DNA of 64,000 nucleotides from Candidatus Ideonella esbjergensis (GCA_016710065.1 JADJLP010000001.1:1-64000); one strand, 5' to 3'. Shown: positions 25,525-33,703, counted from the stretch's first letter. Notes: a model not told the origin generated them from the sequence alone. A program made the numbers and translations.

Positions 25525-26079
25525 GGGCGGGCGAAGACAAGCCGCGTGGCGGCCCGACCAGCGCAAGAACCTGCCTACGCTGCGCAGCGAACAGGCACCC
25601 AGAGTGAGTCTACTGGATGACCGGGCAGCAAAGAATGAGGAATTGCTCCACGCTCTGGCAGCCTCGACACGCGCCGTCCCGCTGGCACTCAGTCCACCAT
25701 GATCACCACCGAGGTCGGCCGCGTAGCTCGAACGTTGAATGGCAGCTCTCTGGCGTCAAATTCGAGTTCTGCAAGGACAGCAATGGGTCGGGTCCTGCCA
25801 ACCAATCCCCTGAACTCGTTGCCCGAAACCCGACGGTTGAGTTGAGCTGCCAGACAGCTGACCCTGGTCTAGGCCGGGTCCCGACCCAACTGCCGATGAC
25901 TGAAACGCCGTGGGCGTCAGCGATGCAGCGGACAGCGGCCGGTCACCTCGGGGCCGTCTCGGACAACCAGAGCCAAAAGGTCCGGTACCGGTCAGCGGTC
26001 GGTCGTGTGGGCCGGCAAGCGACCCATTGACGACTTCCGAGGTTGCAACCCGCGCGCCCTAAAGCGGTCAGACATCTTG
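25525..26079. other. 555-bp interval without a recognised gene, integron-distal flank
   Basis: Between nhaD and the last attC I see no convincing gene. GCGCGCCCTAAA at 26052-26063 resembles the attC edge at 26646-26656 (GCGCGCCCTAA), and CTCGAACGTT at 25730 is the inverse of the attC word AACGTTCGAG. These may be traces of decayed cassettes. Confidence 0.4.
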
Positions 26080-26149
26080 GCCTAACGTTCGAGGTGAGCC
26101 GCCGACTGCAGCTTGCTGCAGTTGGTCGGCTCGACTGAAGGGGTTAGGG
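26080..26149 (-). repeat. attC site 1 (distal end of the cassette array)
   Basis: Outer motifs GCCTAAC (26080-26086) and GTTAGGG (26143-26149) enclose inverted arms (GAGCCGCC/GGTCGGCTC, ACTGCAGC/GCTGCAGT) that fold as an integron recombination site. About 70 bases. It follows the stop of the lipoprotein cassette gene. Confidence 0.85.
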
Positions 26150-26153
26150 CGAG

Positions 26154-26606
26154 CTACCGCGAAACAGACTTCTCAAGACTTACCGCTTTGCTGGTAGGGA
26201 GTAGCTTTTGAACTTCTTGCTGAGAGGCTGCTGCAATGTTGGCGCAACTCATGGACGGGTTCACTACAAAGTAGCTCCCCTGCGAAGCCTTGGCCTCAAA
26301 CTTTAGAGAGTCTTCCTTCCACGTTGGGGTAAATCCGCCGAAGCACTTCACTGCAATGTAGTGCTGGCCCGGCGGAACAAGAAATTCTGCGTGCTCACCG
26401 GAGCCAATGCCAAAGATGTCTTTCCCGTCGACGGAAATCGTGTAGCCGTTTGCTGCACCCATGAGGCTGCTAATCCGAGCCACAACTACCGTCGCAGCGT
26501 TTGCACGATCTGACACAGTGGGCAGATCGCCAAGTCGACCTGACGTTGTGCCGCAACCGGCAAGCGATCCCAAGAGTGAAATAGCAATTGCGAGTTTGGC
26601 CTTCAT
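26154..26606 (-). CDS. Cassette-borne putative lipoprotein
   Basis: 150 residues from the ATG at 26606, with AGGAGG six bases upstream. The signal peptide MKAKLAIAISLLGSLAGCGT ends in a lipobox, so it is probably lipid-anchored. The mature part has TISVDGKDIFGIGSGEHAEFLVPPGQHYIAVKCFG, a beta-rich PEGA-like layout. The remaining sequence is not recognised. It occupies the fifth cassette, bounded by attC sites at 26080-26149 and 26651-26719. Lower GC than the core genes suggests transfer. Confidence 0.75.
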   Translation of the reverse strand: MKAKLAIAISLLGSLAGCGTTSGRLGDLPTVSDRANAATVVVARISSLMGAANGYTISVDGKDIFGIGSGEHAEFLVPPGQHYIAVKCFGGFTPTWKEDSLKFEAKASQGSYFVVNPSMSCANIAAASQQEVQKLLPTSKAVSLEKSVSR

Positions 26607-26650
26607 GTCTTCCTCCTGATTGAATTTGAAGCGCAAAAGTGTATCGCGCG

Positions 26651-26719
26651 CCCTAACGTTCGAGGTGAGCCGCCGATTGCGGCTTGCCGCAATTGGTCGG
26701 CTCGACTGAGGGGTTAGGC
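26651..26719 (-). repeat. attC site 2
   Basis: CCCTAAC (26651-26657, first base off consensus) and GTTAGGC (26713-26719) enclose inverted arms GAGCCGCCGATTGCGGC and GCCGCAATTGGTCGGCTC. 69 bases, very similar to sites 1, 3 and 5. Confidence 0.85.
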
Positions 26720-26763
26720 AGAGTCAGGAAGTGGTGGTGAACGTTCATGCGATGTTCAGCCTA

Positions 26764-27126
26764 CTACATGCCCTTGCTTCTCAGGAACCACTGTTGCCAT
26801 GCCCCCAGCAGTCTGGAGTTCTCTGACTCTTGAAGACACTCCAGTTGAAATAGCGTGGTCAGTTCAGTTCGTTGTCCGACGGAGATGCGGACATTGATGT
26901 GTTCATCATTGGGCTGCAGGGGTGAGACCCGGACGACCTCAACGATTGAGGACAGCGGAAGGTCTTCATCGGGCTTTGCAACACGAACTCTCGCCGTGAA
27001 CGGAGTCGCCAGATGTTGACTCAAGTAATGATGCCAGGCCCGGAGTGGATTCGGCTCATCCTGCAAATCTCCAAGCACCTCAACCCATACATCGCGTGAC
27101 GACTTTGAAGACGGAAGCAGTGGCAT
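26764..27126 (-). CDS. Cassette-borne hypothetical protein (possibly CcbP-like)
   Basis: 120 residues, in the fourth cassette between attC sites 2 and 3. The pattern WHHYLSQHLATPFTARVRV, then LTTLFQLECLQESENSRLLGAWQQWF, loosely resembles the small calcium-binding CcbP fold, where a YL...L..PF.A.V start and an acidic WxxWF end are usual. That match is from memory and weak. Soluble, no membrane segment. The leader between attC and ATG is 42 bases. The function is unknown. Confidence 0.6.
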   Translation of the reverse strand: MPLLPSSKSSRDVWVEVLGDLQDEPNPLRAWHHYLSQHLATPFTARVRVAKPDEDLPLSSIVEVVRVSPLQPNDEHINVRISVGQRTELTTLFQLECLQESENSRLLGAWQQWFLRSKGM

Positions 27127-27168
27127 TCCCTATTCTCGGTTGTTCAGTTTCAAATGGCGACTCGGGCT

Positions 27169-27237
27169 GCCTAACGTTCGAGGTGAGCCGCAAAGTGCAG
27201 CTTGCTGCACTTTGTCGGTTCGACCGAGGGGTTAGAC
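27169..27237 (-). repeat. attC site 3
   Basis: GCCTAAC (27169-27175) and GTTAGAC (27231-27237) enclose inverted arms around GTGCAGCTTGCTGCAC. 69 bases. The stop of the RNA-ligase-like cassette gene lies inside the right motif. Confidence 0.88.
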
Positions 27238-27768
27238 GGCAAGGTTGTGCTCCGCAATGGACTGCAACTTACCGTCTTTGAGTACGCCAACGGTGAGGGA
27301 CCGAAGAGTGCCCTGTATATCGACTTCTGCACTGTTCAATTTGTCGCACAGAGACTTGGCTAATTTCCAGTCCTGTGTTGATGCCACTGTGATGTGCGGG
27401 ATGTATGGAAACTCAAGCCGAAGATGCTCTGCAAGCGGACCTGTGTACAGACGATCGTGCAGTAGAGAAATGCTGCTGTTGCCTTCATCAGGGACGAGGA
27501 AGACATACGCAGTTTCGTCAATGTCGTCTGCCCCGAGCATTGCGTACCGGCAATGAAACCTGATCTGCTTTGTAGACCGCGCGACAGCGGCAATGTGCGC
27601 GTTGTACTCGGCTTCTGGTACGGCTTTGCATCCGAAGACCATCGTGAAGTGCGGGCCCACGACATCTACGTGTGGATCGTGTTCAGCTCGAAAGTCTGAA
27701 ATGAGCAGGCCAGCAGAAGGGCTGACTTCAATGTACGCGACGGTGTAGAGGGGGTGGGGTAGGCTCAT
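27232..27768 (-). CDS. Cassette-borne 2H phosphoesterase / 2'-5' RNA ligase-like protein
   Basis: 178 residues in the third cassette. It carries two HxT motifs about 85 residues apart, GPHFTMVFG (about residues 38-46) and IPHITVAST (about 123-131). This is the signature of the 2H (LigT/CPDase) superfamily, which processes 2'-3' cyclic phosphates or 2'-5' bonds in RNA and nucleotides. Its start is only 5 bases from attC site 4, so there is almost no leader, and the stop is inside attC site 3. Possible roles are RNA repair or cyclic-oligonucleotide cleavage; the substrate cannot be told from sequence. Confidence 0.75.
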   Translation of the reverse strand: MSLPHPLYTVAYIEVSPSAGLLISDFRAEHDPHVDVVGPHFTMVFGCKAVPEAEYNAHIAAVARSTKQIRFHCRYAMLGADDIDETAYVFLVPDEGNSSISLLHDRLYTGPLAEHLRLEFPYIPHITVASTQDWKLAKSLCDKLNSAEVDIQGTLRSLTVGVLKDGKLQSIAEHNLAV

Positions 27769-27773
27769 TTGCC

Positions 27774-27902
27774 GTCTAACGTTCGAGCTAACCGGCCCGC
27801 GGAGGCGAGCGCCGTAAGCCCGGACTGAGATGATGCACCATGTGCCTCAGGCCGGGCTTACGGCGCTTGCCGTAGCGGGTCCGGTTGAGCGAGTTGTTAG
27901 GC
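27774..27902 (-). repeat. attC site 4 (long, 129 bp)
   Basis: GTCTAAC (27774-27780) and GTTAGGC (27896-27902) bound a 129-base site. Its stem GCGCCGTAAGCCCGG pairs with CCGGGCTTACGGCGC. It is almost twice the length of the other four and has different arms, so this cassette was probably acquired from another integron lineage. Confidence 0.85.
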
Positions 27903-28535
27903 AGCACTGCGCTGCTGGCTCAAAAGGCGGACGGCCAACGCACCCAGAACTATGCCCATGACGTACCGCTGTACTACCAGCCAGAGCCGATTCCTTGCGA
28001 ACCATGAAGCGATGCCGGCAGCCGAGAGCGTGACGATGAGGTTGATGCTTGACCCGATACAGACTTGCGTGGCACCAAGCACGAGACTCTGTGCCAAGAC
28101 GGACCCGGCCTCTGGAGAGACAAACTGCGGCAGTACGGACAGATAGAAGATGGCGACCTTGGGATTGAGGATGCTGGTGAGCAAGCCCATGGTGAAAAGC
28201 TTGCCTCGCGATTCAGGGGGCAAGTCGCGGGCCTCGAATGGCGACCGCGCGCCAGGCCGAACAGCCTGCCAGGCTAGCCACAACAGATAGCAGGCGCCGG
28301 CGAGTTTGAGTGCCTCATAGCCGAGTGGCACAGCCATGAACAGTGCGGTGAGACCTACGGACGCGCAGCACATGTGCACTGTGAAACCGAGCACAACGCC
28401 AAACCAGGACATAACGCCAGCTCCACGCCCTTGGCACAGGGCTCGGGAGATGAGGTAAATCATGTTGGGGCCCGGCGTGAGAGCCATCAGGAGCGCTGCG
28501 CCAACGAAGAGGAGGAAAGCGGAGGTGGACGGCAT
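27897..28535 (-). CDS. Cassette-borne LysE/RhtB-family exporter
   Basis: 212 residues from the ATG at 28535. The LysE pattern is clear: FVGAALLMALTPGPNMIYLISRALCQGRGAGV, LAGACYLLWLAWQAVRPG and GLLTSILNPKVAIFYLSVLPQFV. Six membrane helices are expected. These proteins export amino acids or similar small molecules across the inner membrane. The gene starts 12 bases inside attC site 5 and its stop lies in attC site 4, so it fills its cassette completely. No clear ribosome site is seen. Confidence 0.9.
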   Translation of the reverse strand: MPSTSAFLLFVGAALLMALTPGPNMIYLISRALCQGRGAGVMSWFGVVLGFTVHMCCASVGLTALFMAVPLGYEALKLAGACYLLWLAWQAVRPGARSPFEARDLPPESRGKLFTMGLLTSILNPKVAIFYLSVLPQFVSPEAGSVLAQSLVLGATQVCIGSSINLIVTLSAAGIASWFARNRLWLVVQRYVMGIVLGALAVRLLSQQRSAA

Positions 28536-28547
28536 GGGTGCCGTGCT

Positions 28548-28616
28548 GCCTAACGTTCGAGGTGAGGCGCAAATTGCAGCTTGCTGCAATTTGTCGCCTC
28601 GACTGAGTGGTTAGCC
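28548..28616 (-). repeat. attC site 5
   Basis: GCCTAAC (28548-28554) and GTTAGCC (28610-28616) enclose inverted arms GAGGCGCAAATTGCAGC and GCTGCAATTTGTCGCCTC. 69 bases. The stop of the first cassette gene is inside the right motif. Confidence 0.88.
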
Positions 28617-29051
28617 CTCAGGAGTGAATAGAGCATTCGCATTTCCATCGAACTTGAAGTCTGTCAGTGACCAGCCCGCGTCGGTTCGATAGAAGATGAA
28701 GTACCAACGCATGGGAGCATGTTCAAACTTCGCGATGTACTGAAAGCGGAGAAGCGCAGTGCCAACCTGCTGGTCTCGAACGTACTCGTGCCCGGTTGGC
28801 TTACCGTACCTAGTGGCGATTGTCGGCTGTTGGCTTGCAAATTGCGCGGTGAACGCGTCCATCTCGGCTGCCGGGAGGTATGACGCTACTCGAAGTTGCT
28901 TCCATGCATTTTCATACTTGCCCGTTCCGATGCTTGCCATAACACTGTCGGCAAACTTCCTGACGTCTGCAGGAGTACCGAATGCCTTGCTTTGCGCCAG
29001 GCTGGCCACAGAGGCGATTGAAATAAGGAAGGCAATCAGTAATTGGCGCAT
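28611..29051 (-). CDS. Cassette-borne exported protein (DUF4019-like)
   Basis: 146 residues from the ATG at 29051. It has a signal peptide (MRQLLIAFLISIASVASLAQ). The mature part has FADSVMASIGTGKYENAWKQL, RYGKPTGHEYVRDQQVGTALLRFQYIAKFEHAPMRWYFIFYRTDAGWSLTDFKFD. This resembles DUF4019-like domains with a closing W.L..F.F.. strand. It is the first cassette next to attI and so the one best placed for expression. Function unknown; probably periplasmic. Confidence 0.7.
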   Translation of the reverse strand: MRQLLIAFLISIASVASLAQSKAFGTPADVRKFADSVMASIGTGKYENAWKQLRVASYLPAAEMDAFTAQFASQQPTIATRYGKPTGHEYVRDQQVGTALLRFQYIAKFEHAPMRWYFIFYRTDAGWSLTDFKFDGNANALFTPEG

Positions 29052-29074
29052 AGACGTAATTGTTGCGGGCAAGA

Positions 29075-29142
29075 GGGCTAACGTTTGTGTATGGCGACAG
29101 TTTTGCGCCATAACTCCGGCGCCTGTCGCCATAACTCCGGGA
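29075..29142 (-). repeat. attI-like integron insertion site with direct repeats
   Basis: The junction GGCTAAC (29076-29082) is where cassette 1 begins on the reverse strand. Next to it toward intI lie two identical 14-base copies of CGCCATAACTCCGG (29106-29119 and 29127-29140). An inverted pair TATGGCGAC/GTCGCCATA sits at 29090-29098 and 29125-29133. Such repeats are expected for integrase-binding sites in attI. The assignment is by position and pattern. Confidence 0.65.
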
Positions 29143-29270
29143 GCCTGACCCCTCGCGAGGCCGCATGAATGCTGGGTCTGGCCCTTGTTGACTGTGGATT
29201 CATCCAGTAGTAACCTGCCGACAAAAGCAGCATCTCCCTTTCGGGGCACTTTGCCCGGCCTGACCGGGCG

Positions 29271-30355
29271 GTGCAAGACCCCCTGATGGGGGTAACTACC
29301 GTGGGAGCGTCTGTGTCCCCTCCGTCCCTACATCCGGGGCGCGGCGAGTTGCGTCCGGCGCTGAGCCCGCCAGCCCTGCCAGCGCTTCGCTCACCCCGGC
29401 TGCTCGACCAGGTGCGCGAGCGCATCCGCTTGCTGCACTACAGCAGGCACACCGAGGATGCCTATGTCCGCTGGTGCCGTGGCTTCATCCGTTTTCATGG
29501 CATACGCCATCCTGCGGAGATGGGTGGGCCCGAAGTGGAGGCATTTCTGACCTGGCTGGCCGACGTGCGTCACGTCTCGGCGTCGACTCACAAACAGGCC
29601 ATGTCAGCCTTGCTGTTCATGTACGACAAGGTCTTGCAGATCGAGCTGCCTTGGTTGAGCAATTTGGGCCGACCTCGGGCTCACCGGCGTCTGCCGGTGG
29701 TGCCTCTCAGGACGAGGTGCGATCCGTGCTTCGTGCCATGGACGGTGTGCACCGCTTGCTTGCCAAGTTGCTCTACGGCACCGGCATGCGATTGGCCGAA
29801 GGGCTGCACCTGCGGGTCAAGGATTTGGACTTTGCAAATCAGGCCATCGTGGTCCGTGCCGGCAAGGGTGGCAAGGATCGGTACCTGATGCTGCCGCAAA
29901 GTTTGGTGCCAGCATTGAGGGAACAACTGGCGCGTGCTCATGCTGTGTGGCAGCAGGATCAGGCGGCCGGCAAAGGCGGCGTCGAGATGCCCGATGCGCT
30001 GGACAGAAAGTATCCGATGGCAGGCTCGTCATGGTCGTGGTTCTGGGTGTTCCCCCAAACCGAGCATTCCACCGATCCTCGCAGTGGTGTCGTCAGGCGC
30101 CACCATCTGTTCGATCAAACGTTTCAGCGAGCATTCAAGCGCGGCGTAAAAGCCGCCGGCGTCACCAAGCCGGCCACGCCGCATACCTTGCGCCATGCGT
30201 TTGCAACGCATTTGCTGCAGGACGGCTATGACATTCGCACCGTGCAAGGCCTGCTGGGTCATGCTGATGTGGCCACCACCATGATCTACACCCATGTGTT
30301 GAAAGTGGGCGGTGGCGCAGTGCGCAGCCCCATGGATGTCATGGCGCTGGATTGA
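29271..30355 (+). pseudogene. intI: Integron integrase IntI, one frameshift
   Basis: The first frame (to about 29700) gives the SAM-like domain: LLDQVRERIRLLHYSRHTEDAYVRW, FIRFHGIRHPAEMGGPEVEAFLTWL and SASTHKQAMSALLFMY. After a one-base loss near 29700-29710 the second frame carries the catalytic part. It has LLYGTGMRLAEGL (Arg), GKGGKDRYLMLP (Lys), PHTLRHAFATHLL, and GHADVATTMIYTHV (His, Tyr). LDRKYPMAGSSWSWFWVFP is the extra segment that distinguishes IntI from other recombinases. It is divergent from the cassettes, the usual layout. It is inactive unless the shift is a sequence error. Confidence 0.88.
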
Positions 30356-31399
30356 TGGCCTGGGTTTGCGGTTCGCTGATCGCCTCGATGGTGCTGATGG
30401 TCGTCCAGGTCCTAGACAACTCAATACTGGCCATTGACCAGCCGCCTACCGACATGCACCAGATTCCCGGGTCCGCTGTCAGCACGGCGCCTTGGCGGCA
30501 AAGTACGTCCAGCAAGATTTTTGCCGTCGTACGTCTTGCTTTCGCAAACATTCACGCGGCGAGCTTGCGACGATGCATTCCTCGCTGCAGCAGTTCACTA
30601 GCTAGACGGCCCCAGAGCCGCCGGTCGGGTGCACCCGCTTATGGCCGGGACGAACCAAAGCGGAGCTCAAGTTGGCTGCCGCAAACCAGTTATCCAAGGC
30701 GGGCCAGTTCGGGAAATTCTGAGCGGATCGCCAGGGTCCGGTTATGGCCGGGAGCGGGTCGTCAAACGAGAACCGGTAAGCCGACCTTGATCGATCGGAT
30801 TCAGGTTCAACGTCGGCTTTCTGCCGCTGGCCTGGCCTACCGCTCCTGTTTAGGGTTGTGGGACACCTGCCCGCCCATGCGGCTGGGTACCGAGAGTCGA
30901 CGACCTGAGGGTTGGTGTCGCACAAGCCTCGGGGGGAGGAAACCGCGGAGAACGCCACTGCAATGGGTTCAATGCGCCGTTGCTATGGGGATTGCGGGTG
31001 CATCACGTTCGGAGTGAAGCACTGATCGTGGCGGCCGATGGCCTGAGGTGCACTGACACGGTGACTGTTCCTGCCAATCGTGCGTCGCGCAGAGCGTACT
31101 GAGCGGCTGGTGCCGTCAGGGAATCCGCGCCGGCGAGACTATTCAATTTCTGGCTGAACTTGCTGCGTTTGCCGAGGCCCCCGCCAAACTTTGCCTAACA
31201 TGGTGCGAGTACTTTCAAGAATTTCCTCCTGAATTCAAGCATTTAGGTTGCGCTGCAAGTGTCGCCATGAGTTGATCGCAATTTGGCAAGTTGTGCCGAG
31301 CGATGGCCTACTCTCGACGGTGTGCTGGCTTCAATACTGAGAAGTTGCGCCACTTGATGCCTAACTTCCAGACCGAAATTGCCGAACTTCACAGTAAGG
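30356..31399. other. About 1 kb of non-coding DNA after intI
   Basis: No reading frame here has convincing protein character. Two copies of TTATGGCCGGGA occur (30639 and 30744). An adjacent partial frame around 31290-31395 (FNTEKLRHLMPNFQTEIAEL) ends just before a terminator and could be a decayed gene end. Nothing else is recognised. Confidence 0.45.
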
Positions 31400-31422
31400 G
31401 CCAACCGGGAGGTTGGCTTTTT
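31400..31422 (+). terminator. Intrinsic terminator-like hairpin at the island's left flank
   Basis: GCCAACC (31400-31406) pairs with GGTTGGC (31411-31417) over a GGGA loop, followed by TTTTT. It lies left of the direct repeat at 31462. Confidence 0.7.
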
Positions 31423-31426
31423 GCTT

Positions 31427-31468
31427 TGTGGCCCATTTGTGGCCCAAGTTTGGCCCACCTGTGGCCCG
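31427..31468. repeat. Tandem GTGGCCCA-type short repeats, possible integrase arm sites
   Basis: TGTGGCCCA, TGTGGCCCA, TTTGGCCCA and TGTGGCCCG follow one another at about 12-base spacing immediately beside the left direct repeat of the island. Closely spaced short direct repeats next to an attachment core are typical arm-type sites for tyrosine integrases. The role is inferred. Confidence 0.5.
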
Positions 31469-31537
31469 CGGAAATCGCAGGGCTCGACCAGATGACCATT
31501 GGCGCATGGCCCATGGTCAAGGGCCAATGTAAAAAGT
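31462..31537 (+). repeat. Left copy of the 76-bp direct repeat (putative attL)
   Basis: From TGGCCCGCGG to AAAAAGT. It matches 36235-36310 at 71 of 76 positions in the same orientation. The integrase gene starts 676 bases to its right. Confidence 0.75.
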
Positions 31538-31654
31538 TCGCTTCTTTGAATTCGGCAACGACGTTCAGTCGCTTGCTTGTCGACGCAAAGGAGGGCCATA
31601 CGGTGAACTTCAGCAGGGGGTCGGATTCGCGATGCCCTACGGTCGGCGCAGCGG

Positions 31655-31891
31655 CTATTGCTTCGACGAGCGACTCTTGGTGCTCGACTTTCGGGCGTCT
31701 GCGTCGGACTCAGATAGATCCACATTGAGGTACGCCTCGAGAGCGAATCGAACCACGTCTGAGCGCGACGGGATTGAGCCCAGCGAAGTGCTGAGCTCAA
31801 TTCGCTTCTTGTCGATCGCTTGTTCCAGCAGATCGCTGACTCGAACGTTTAGCTGTGCGCGGGACATTGGTGGCTGCCTGTGTCGCCCCAT
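31655..31891 (-). CDS. Ribbon-helix-helix-like small regulator
   Basis: 78 residues if started at the ATG at 31891; ATGs at 31948 and 31867 are alternatives. MSRAQLNVRVSDLLEQAIDKKRIEL followed by SRSDVVRFALEAYLNVDL fits the beta-helix-helix of MetJ/Arc-type DNA-binding proteins. A 12-base inverted repeat (31916-31927 and 31955-31966) just upstream is a natural operator. It is divergent from the excisionase-integrase pair, so it may be the island's repressor or a plasmid-type copy of one. Confidence 0.6.
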   Translation of the reverse strand: MGRHRQPPMSRAQLNVRVSDLLEQAIDKKRIELSTSLGSIPSRSDVVRFALEAYLNVDLSESDADARKSSTKSRSSKQ

Positions 31892-31915
31892 TGTATGTTT
31901 GGGCCGACACACATC

Positions 31916-31966
31916 GCTAGACATGTTGACAGTTAGATCGATAGTCATACAATGAACATGTCTAGC
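31916..31966. promoter_or_regulatory. Promoter flanked by a perfect 12-bp inverted repeat (operator)
   Basis: GCTAGACATGTT (31916-31927) and AACATGTCTAGC (31955-31966) are exact inverted copies. Between them lie TTGACA (31926-31931) and TACAAT (31948-31953) separated by 16 bases, a good rightward sigma-70 promoter. One arm covers the -35 and the other follows the -10. A repressor here would control the excisionase and integrase genes, and probably its own gene on the other strand. Confidence 0.75.
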
Positions 31967-31993
31967 AATCTAGCGGACAGACAAAGGAGCATC

Positions 31994-32220
31994 ATGGAAA
32001 TGGAACTACTCACGACAGAAGAACTGTCGGCACGGATCAAGTACGACGCTCGAACTATCCGGGAGCGTTTGAAGGACAGTGTGTTGTTGGAGGGGGGCAT
32101 TACATCCGGCCTTTCGGCGGAAGGAAGATCCTCTTCGTTTGGCAAAAGATCGCTGAAGACATTGGAAAGCATTCTGCGGTTGGCATTCCTATGGCCAACG
32201 GAGGTGTGCTCCATGGGTAG
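31994..32220 (+). pseudogene. AlpA/excisionase-like DNA-binding protein, frameshifted
   Basis: Starts at ATG 31994 with AAAGGAG upstream. LLTTEELSARIKYDARTIRERLKDSVLLEG is a MerR/excisionase-type helix-turn-helix. After the G-run at 32092-32097 the reading continues in another frame as HYIRPFGGRKILFVWQKIAEDI and ends at the TAG at 32218-32220. One base appears to be missing. The corrected gene would overlap the integrase start (ATGGGTAG). Such proteins direct excision by the neighbouring integrase. Confidence 0.7.
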
Positions 32221-32698
32221 CATTCGATTGCTCAAGAGCCGCGGAACCCTGTTCCTCGACTTTCGCTATCAAGGCGAGCGTTGCCGCGAGTACACGGCGC
32301 TGCAAGACACGAGTGCAAACCGCAAGCGCCTGGAAAAAGCCCTTGCCAAGATCGAGGCCGACATCGAAGCCGGCACGTTCGACTACGAGGTGGCCTTTCC
32401 TGGCAGCAAGCGTGGGACGGCACCAGTAGCGTCCAGCACAGCCACAGCATCAGGCTCAGACGGACAGGTTCAGGCTGAAACCAATGCCGCTGGTGCAGGC
32501 ACGCCTACGTTCAAGGATGCGGCCGACCAGTGGATGCGGGAGCGCAAGGTCGAATGGCGGCGCTCGCATTTGCAGATCCAGGAATCAACGATTGAGAAGC
32601 ATCTGATTCCTGCGTTCGGTGCGAAGCGTGTCGGTGCGATCACCAAGTCCGACGTGCTGACGTTCCGAGCCACGTTGGCGCAGCTGGCTGGGCACGCC
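32213..32698 (+). pseudogene. Phage-type integrase, N-terminal part truncated by IS21
   Basis: Starts at ATG 32213. GSIRLLKSRGTLFLDFRYQG opens an N-terminal arm-binding domain like DUF3596. A linker follows, then TFKDAADQWMRERKVEWRRSHLQIQESTIEKHLIPAFGAKRVGAITKSDVLTFRATLAQLAG, the SAM-like core-binding domain. The frame enters the IS21 end at 32699. The catalytic domain is absent and is not found beyond the right IS end. The protein cannot recombine. Confidence 0.85.
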
Positions 32699-32893
32699 TG
32701 TCGGCGCCGATTCAAATTTGAGCCACCGTGCCGACCCAATATTGAGCCAGGGGTGGAAGCCGACTTTGAGAGGGTCGGCTGTGGATAAGTGTAGGACTTT
32801 GCCTGGTTCGTTGACCTCCTTGGCGTTGAGTTGATGGCGCGGGGGAAGACGTGCAGGGCGTAGCCCGAAGCGTCTTCCCCCGCGCGGCGCCGC

Positions 32894-33703
32894 TCAGAAG
32901 GGCTCGGCCTCGGCCTCCGGTTTGGTCCCCTTGCGGGCCTGCTCGCGGGCCTTGATGCGCTTCTTGGCCTGGGCCGTGCTGCGGCTGAAGCGGATCGACT
33001 CGTTGCCTGTCTCCACGATGTGGCAGTGGTGCGTGAGGCGGTCCAGCAGTGCCGTGGTCATCTTGGCGTCGCCGAACACACTGGACCATTCGGCGAAGTC
33101 CAGGTTGGTGGTGATCACCACGCTGGTGTGCTCGTACAAGCGGCTGAGCAGGTGGAACAGCAAGGCCCCGCCGGCTTGGCTGAAGGGCAAATAGCCCAGC
33201 TCATCGAGGACCACGACATCCAGGCGCAGCAAGCTCGCGGCGATACGCCCCGCCTTGCCCTGAGCCTTCTCCTGCTCCAGCGCGTTGACCAGATCGACCG
33301 TTGAGTAAAACCGCACCCGCTTGCCATGCCGGGTGATGCCAGCCACGCCGATGGCCGTGGCCAAGTGCGTCTTGCCCGTGCCCGGTCCACCCACCAGAAC
33401 CACGTTGTGCGCCTCGTCGGTGAAGGCCGTGGTGGCCAGCGTGCTCACCAGCTTGCGGTCCACCGGCGAGACCTCGAAGTCGAAGCCCGCCATGTCGCGG
33501 TGCACCGGGAACTTCGCGGCCTTCATCTGGTGGCTGACCGAGCGCATCGCGCGGTCCGTGCCCTCGGCCTGCAGCAGATGCTCGATCAACCAGCGCGAGG
33601 ACTCGATGCCGGCGTTGCCACCTTGCTCGACCAGATCAGCCCACGCACCGGCCATGCCGTGCAGGCGCAGCGCCTTGAGTTCAACCAGCACGTCAGGCTT
33701 CAT
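32894..33703 (-). CDS. istB: IS21 helper ATPase IstB
   Basis: 269 residues from the ATG at 33703, overlapping the istA end by 11 bases. Walker A is VLVGGPGTGKTHLATAIG, Walker B is DVVVLDELGYLPFS, and there is an arginine-rich C-terminus. The leading segment LKALRLHGMAGAWADLVEQ is family-typical. IstB is an AAA+ ATPase that assembles on target DNA and activates the IstA transposase. The gene is intact. Confidence 0.92.
   Translation of the reverse strand: MKPDVLVELKALRLHGMAGAWADLVEQGGNAGIESSRWLIEHLLQAEGTDRAMRSVSHQMKAAKFPVHRDMAGFDFEVSPVDRKLVSTLATTAFTDEAHNVVLVGGPGTGKTHLATAIGVAGITRHGKRVRFYSTVDLVNALEQEKAQGKAGRIAASLLRLDVVVLDELGYLPFSQAGGALLFHLLSRLYEHTSVVITTNLDFAEWSSVFGDAKMTTALLDRLTHHCHIVETGNESIRFSRSTAQAKKRIKAREQARKGTKPEAEAEPF

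Noticed and set aside
26080..28616. Regularly spaced repeats that might suggest a CRISPR array
   Set aside because: Repeat units are 69-129 bp with inner inverted arms and RYYYAAC/GTTRRRY ends, separated by whole genes; this is an integron cassette array.
30352..31017. 221-codon frame after intI
   Set aside because: Amino-acid composition (high Arg/Ser/Pro, no hydrophobic core) is typical of chance frames, and no domain or start signal is visible.
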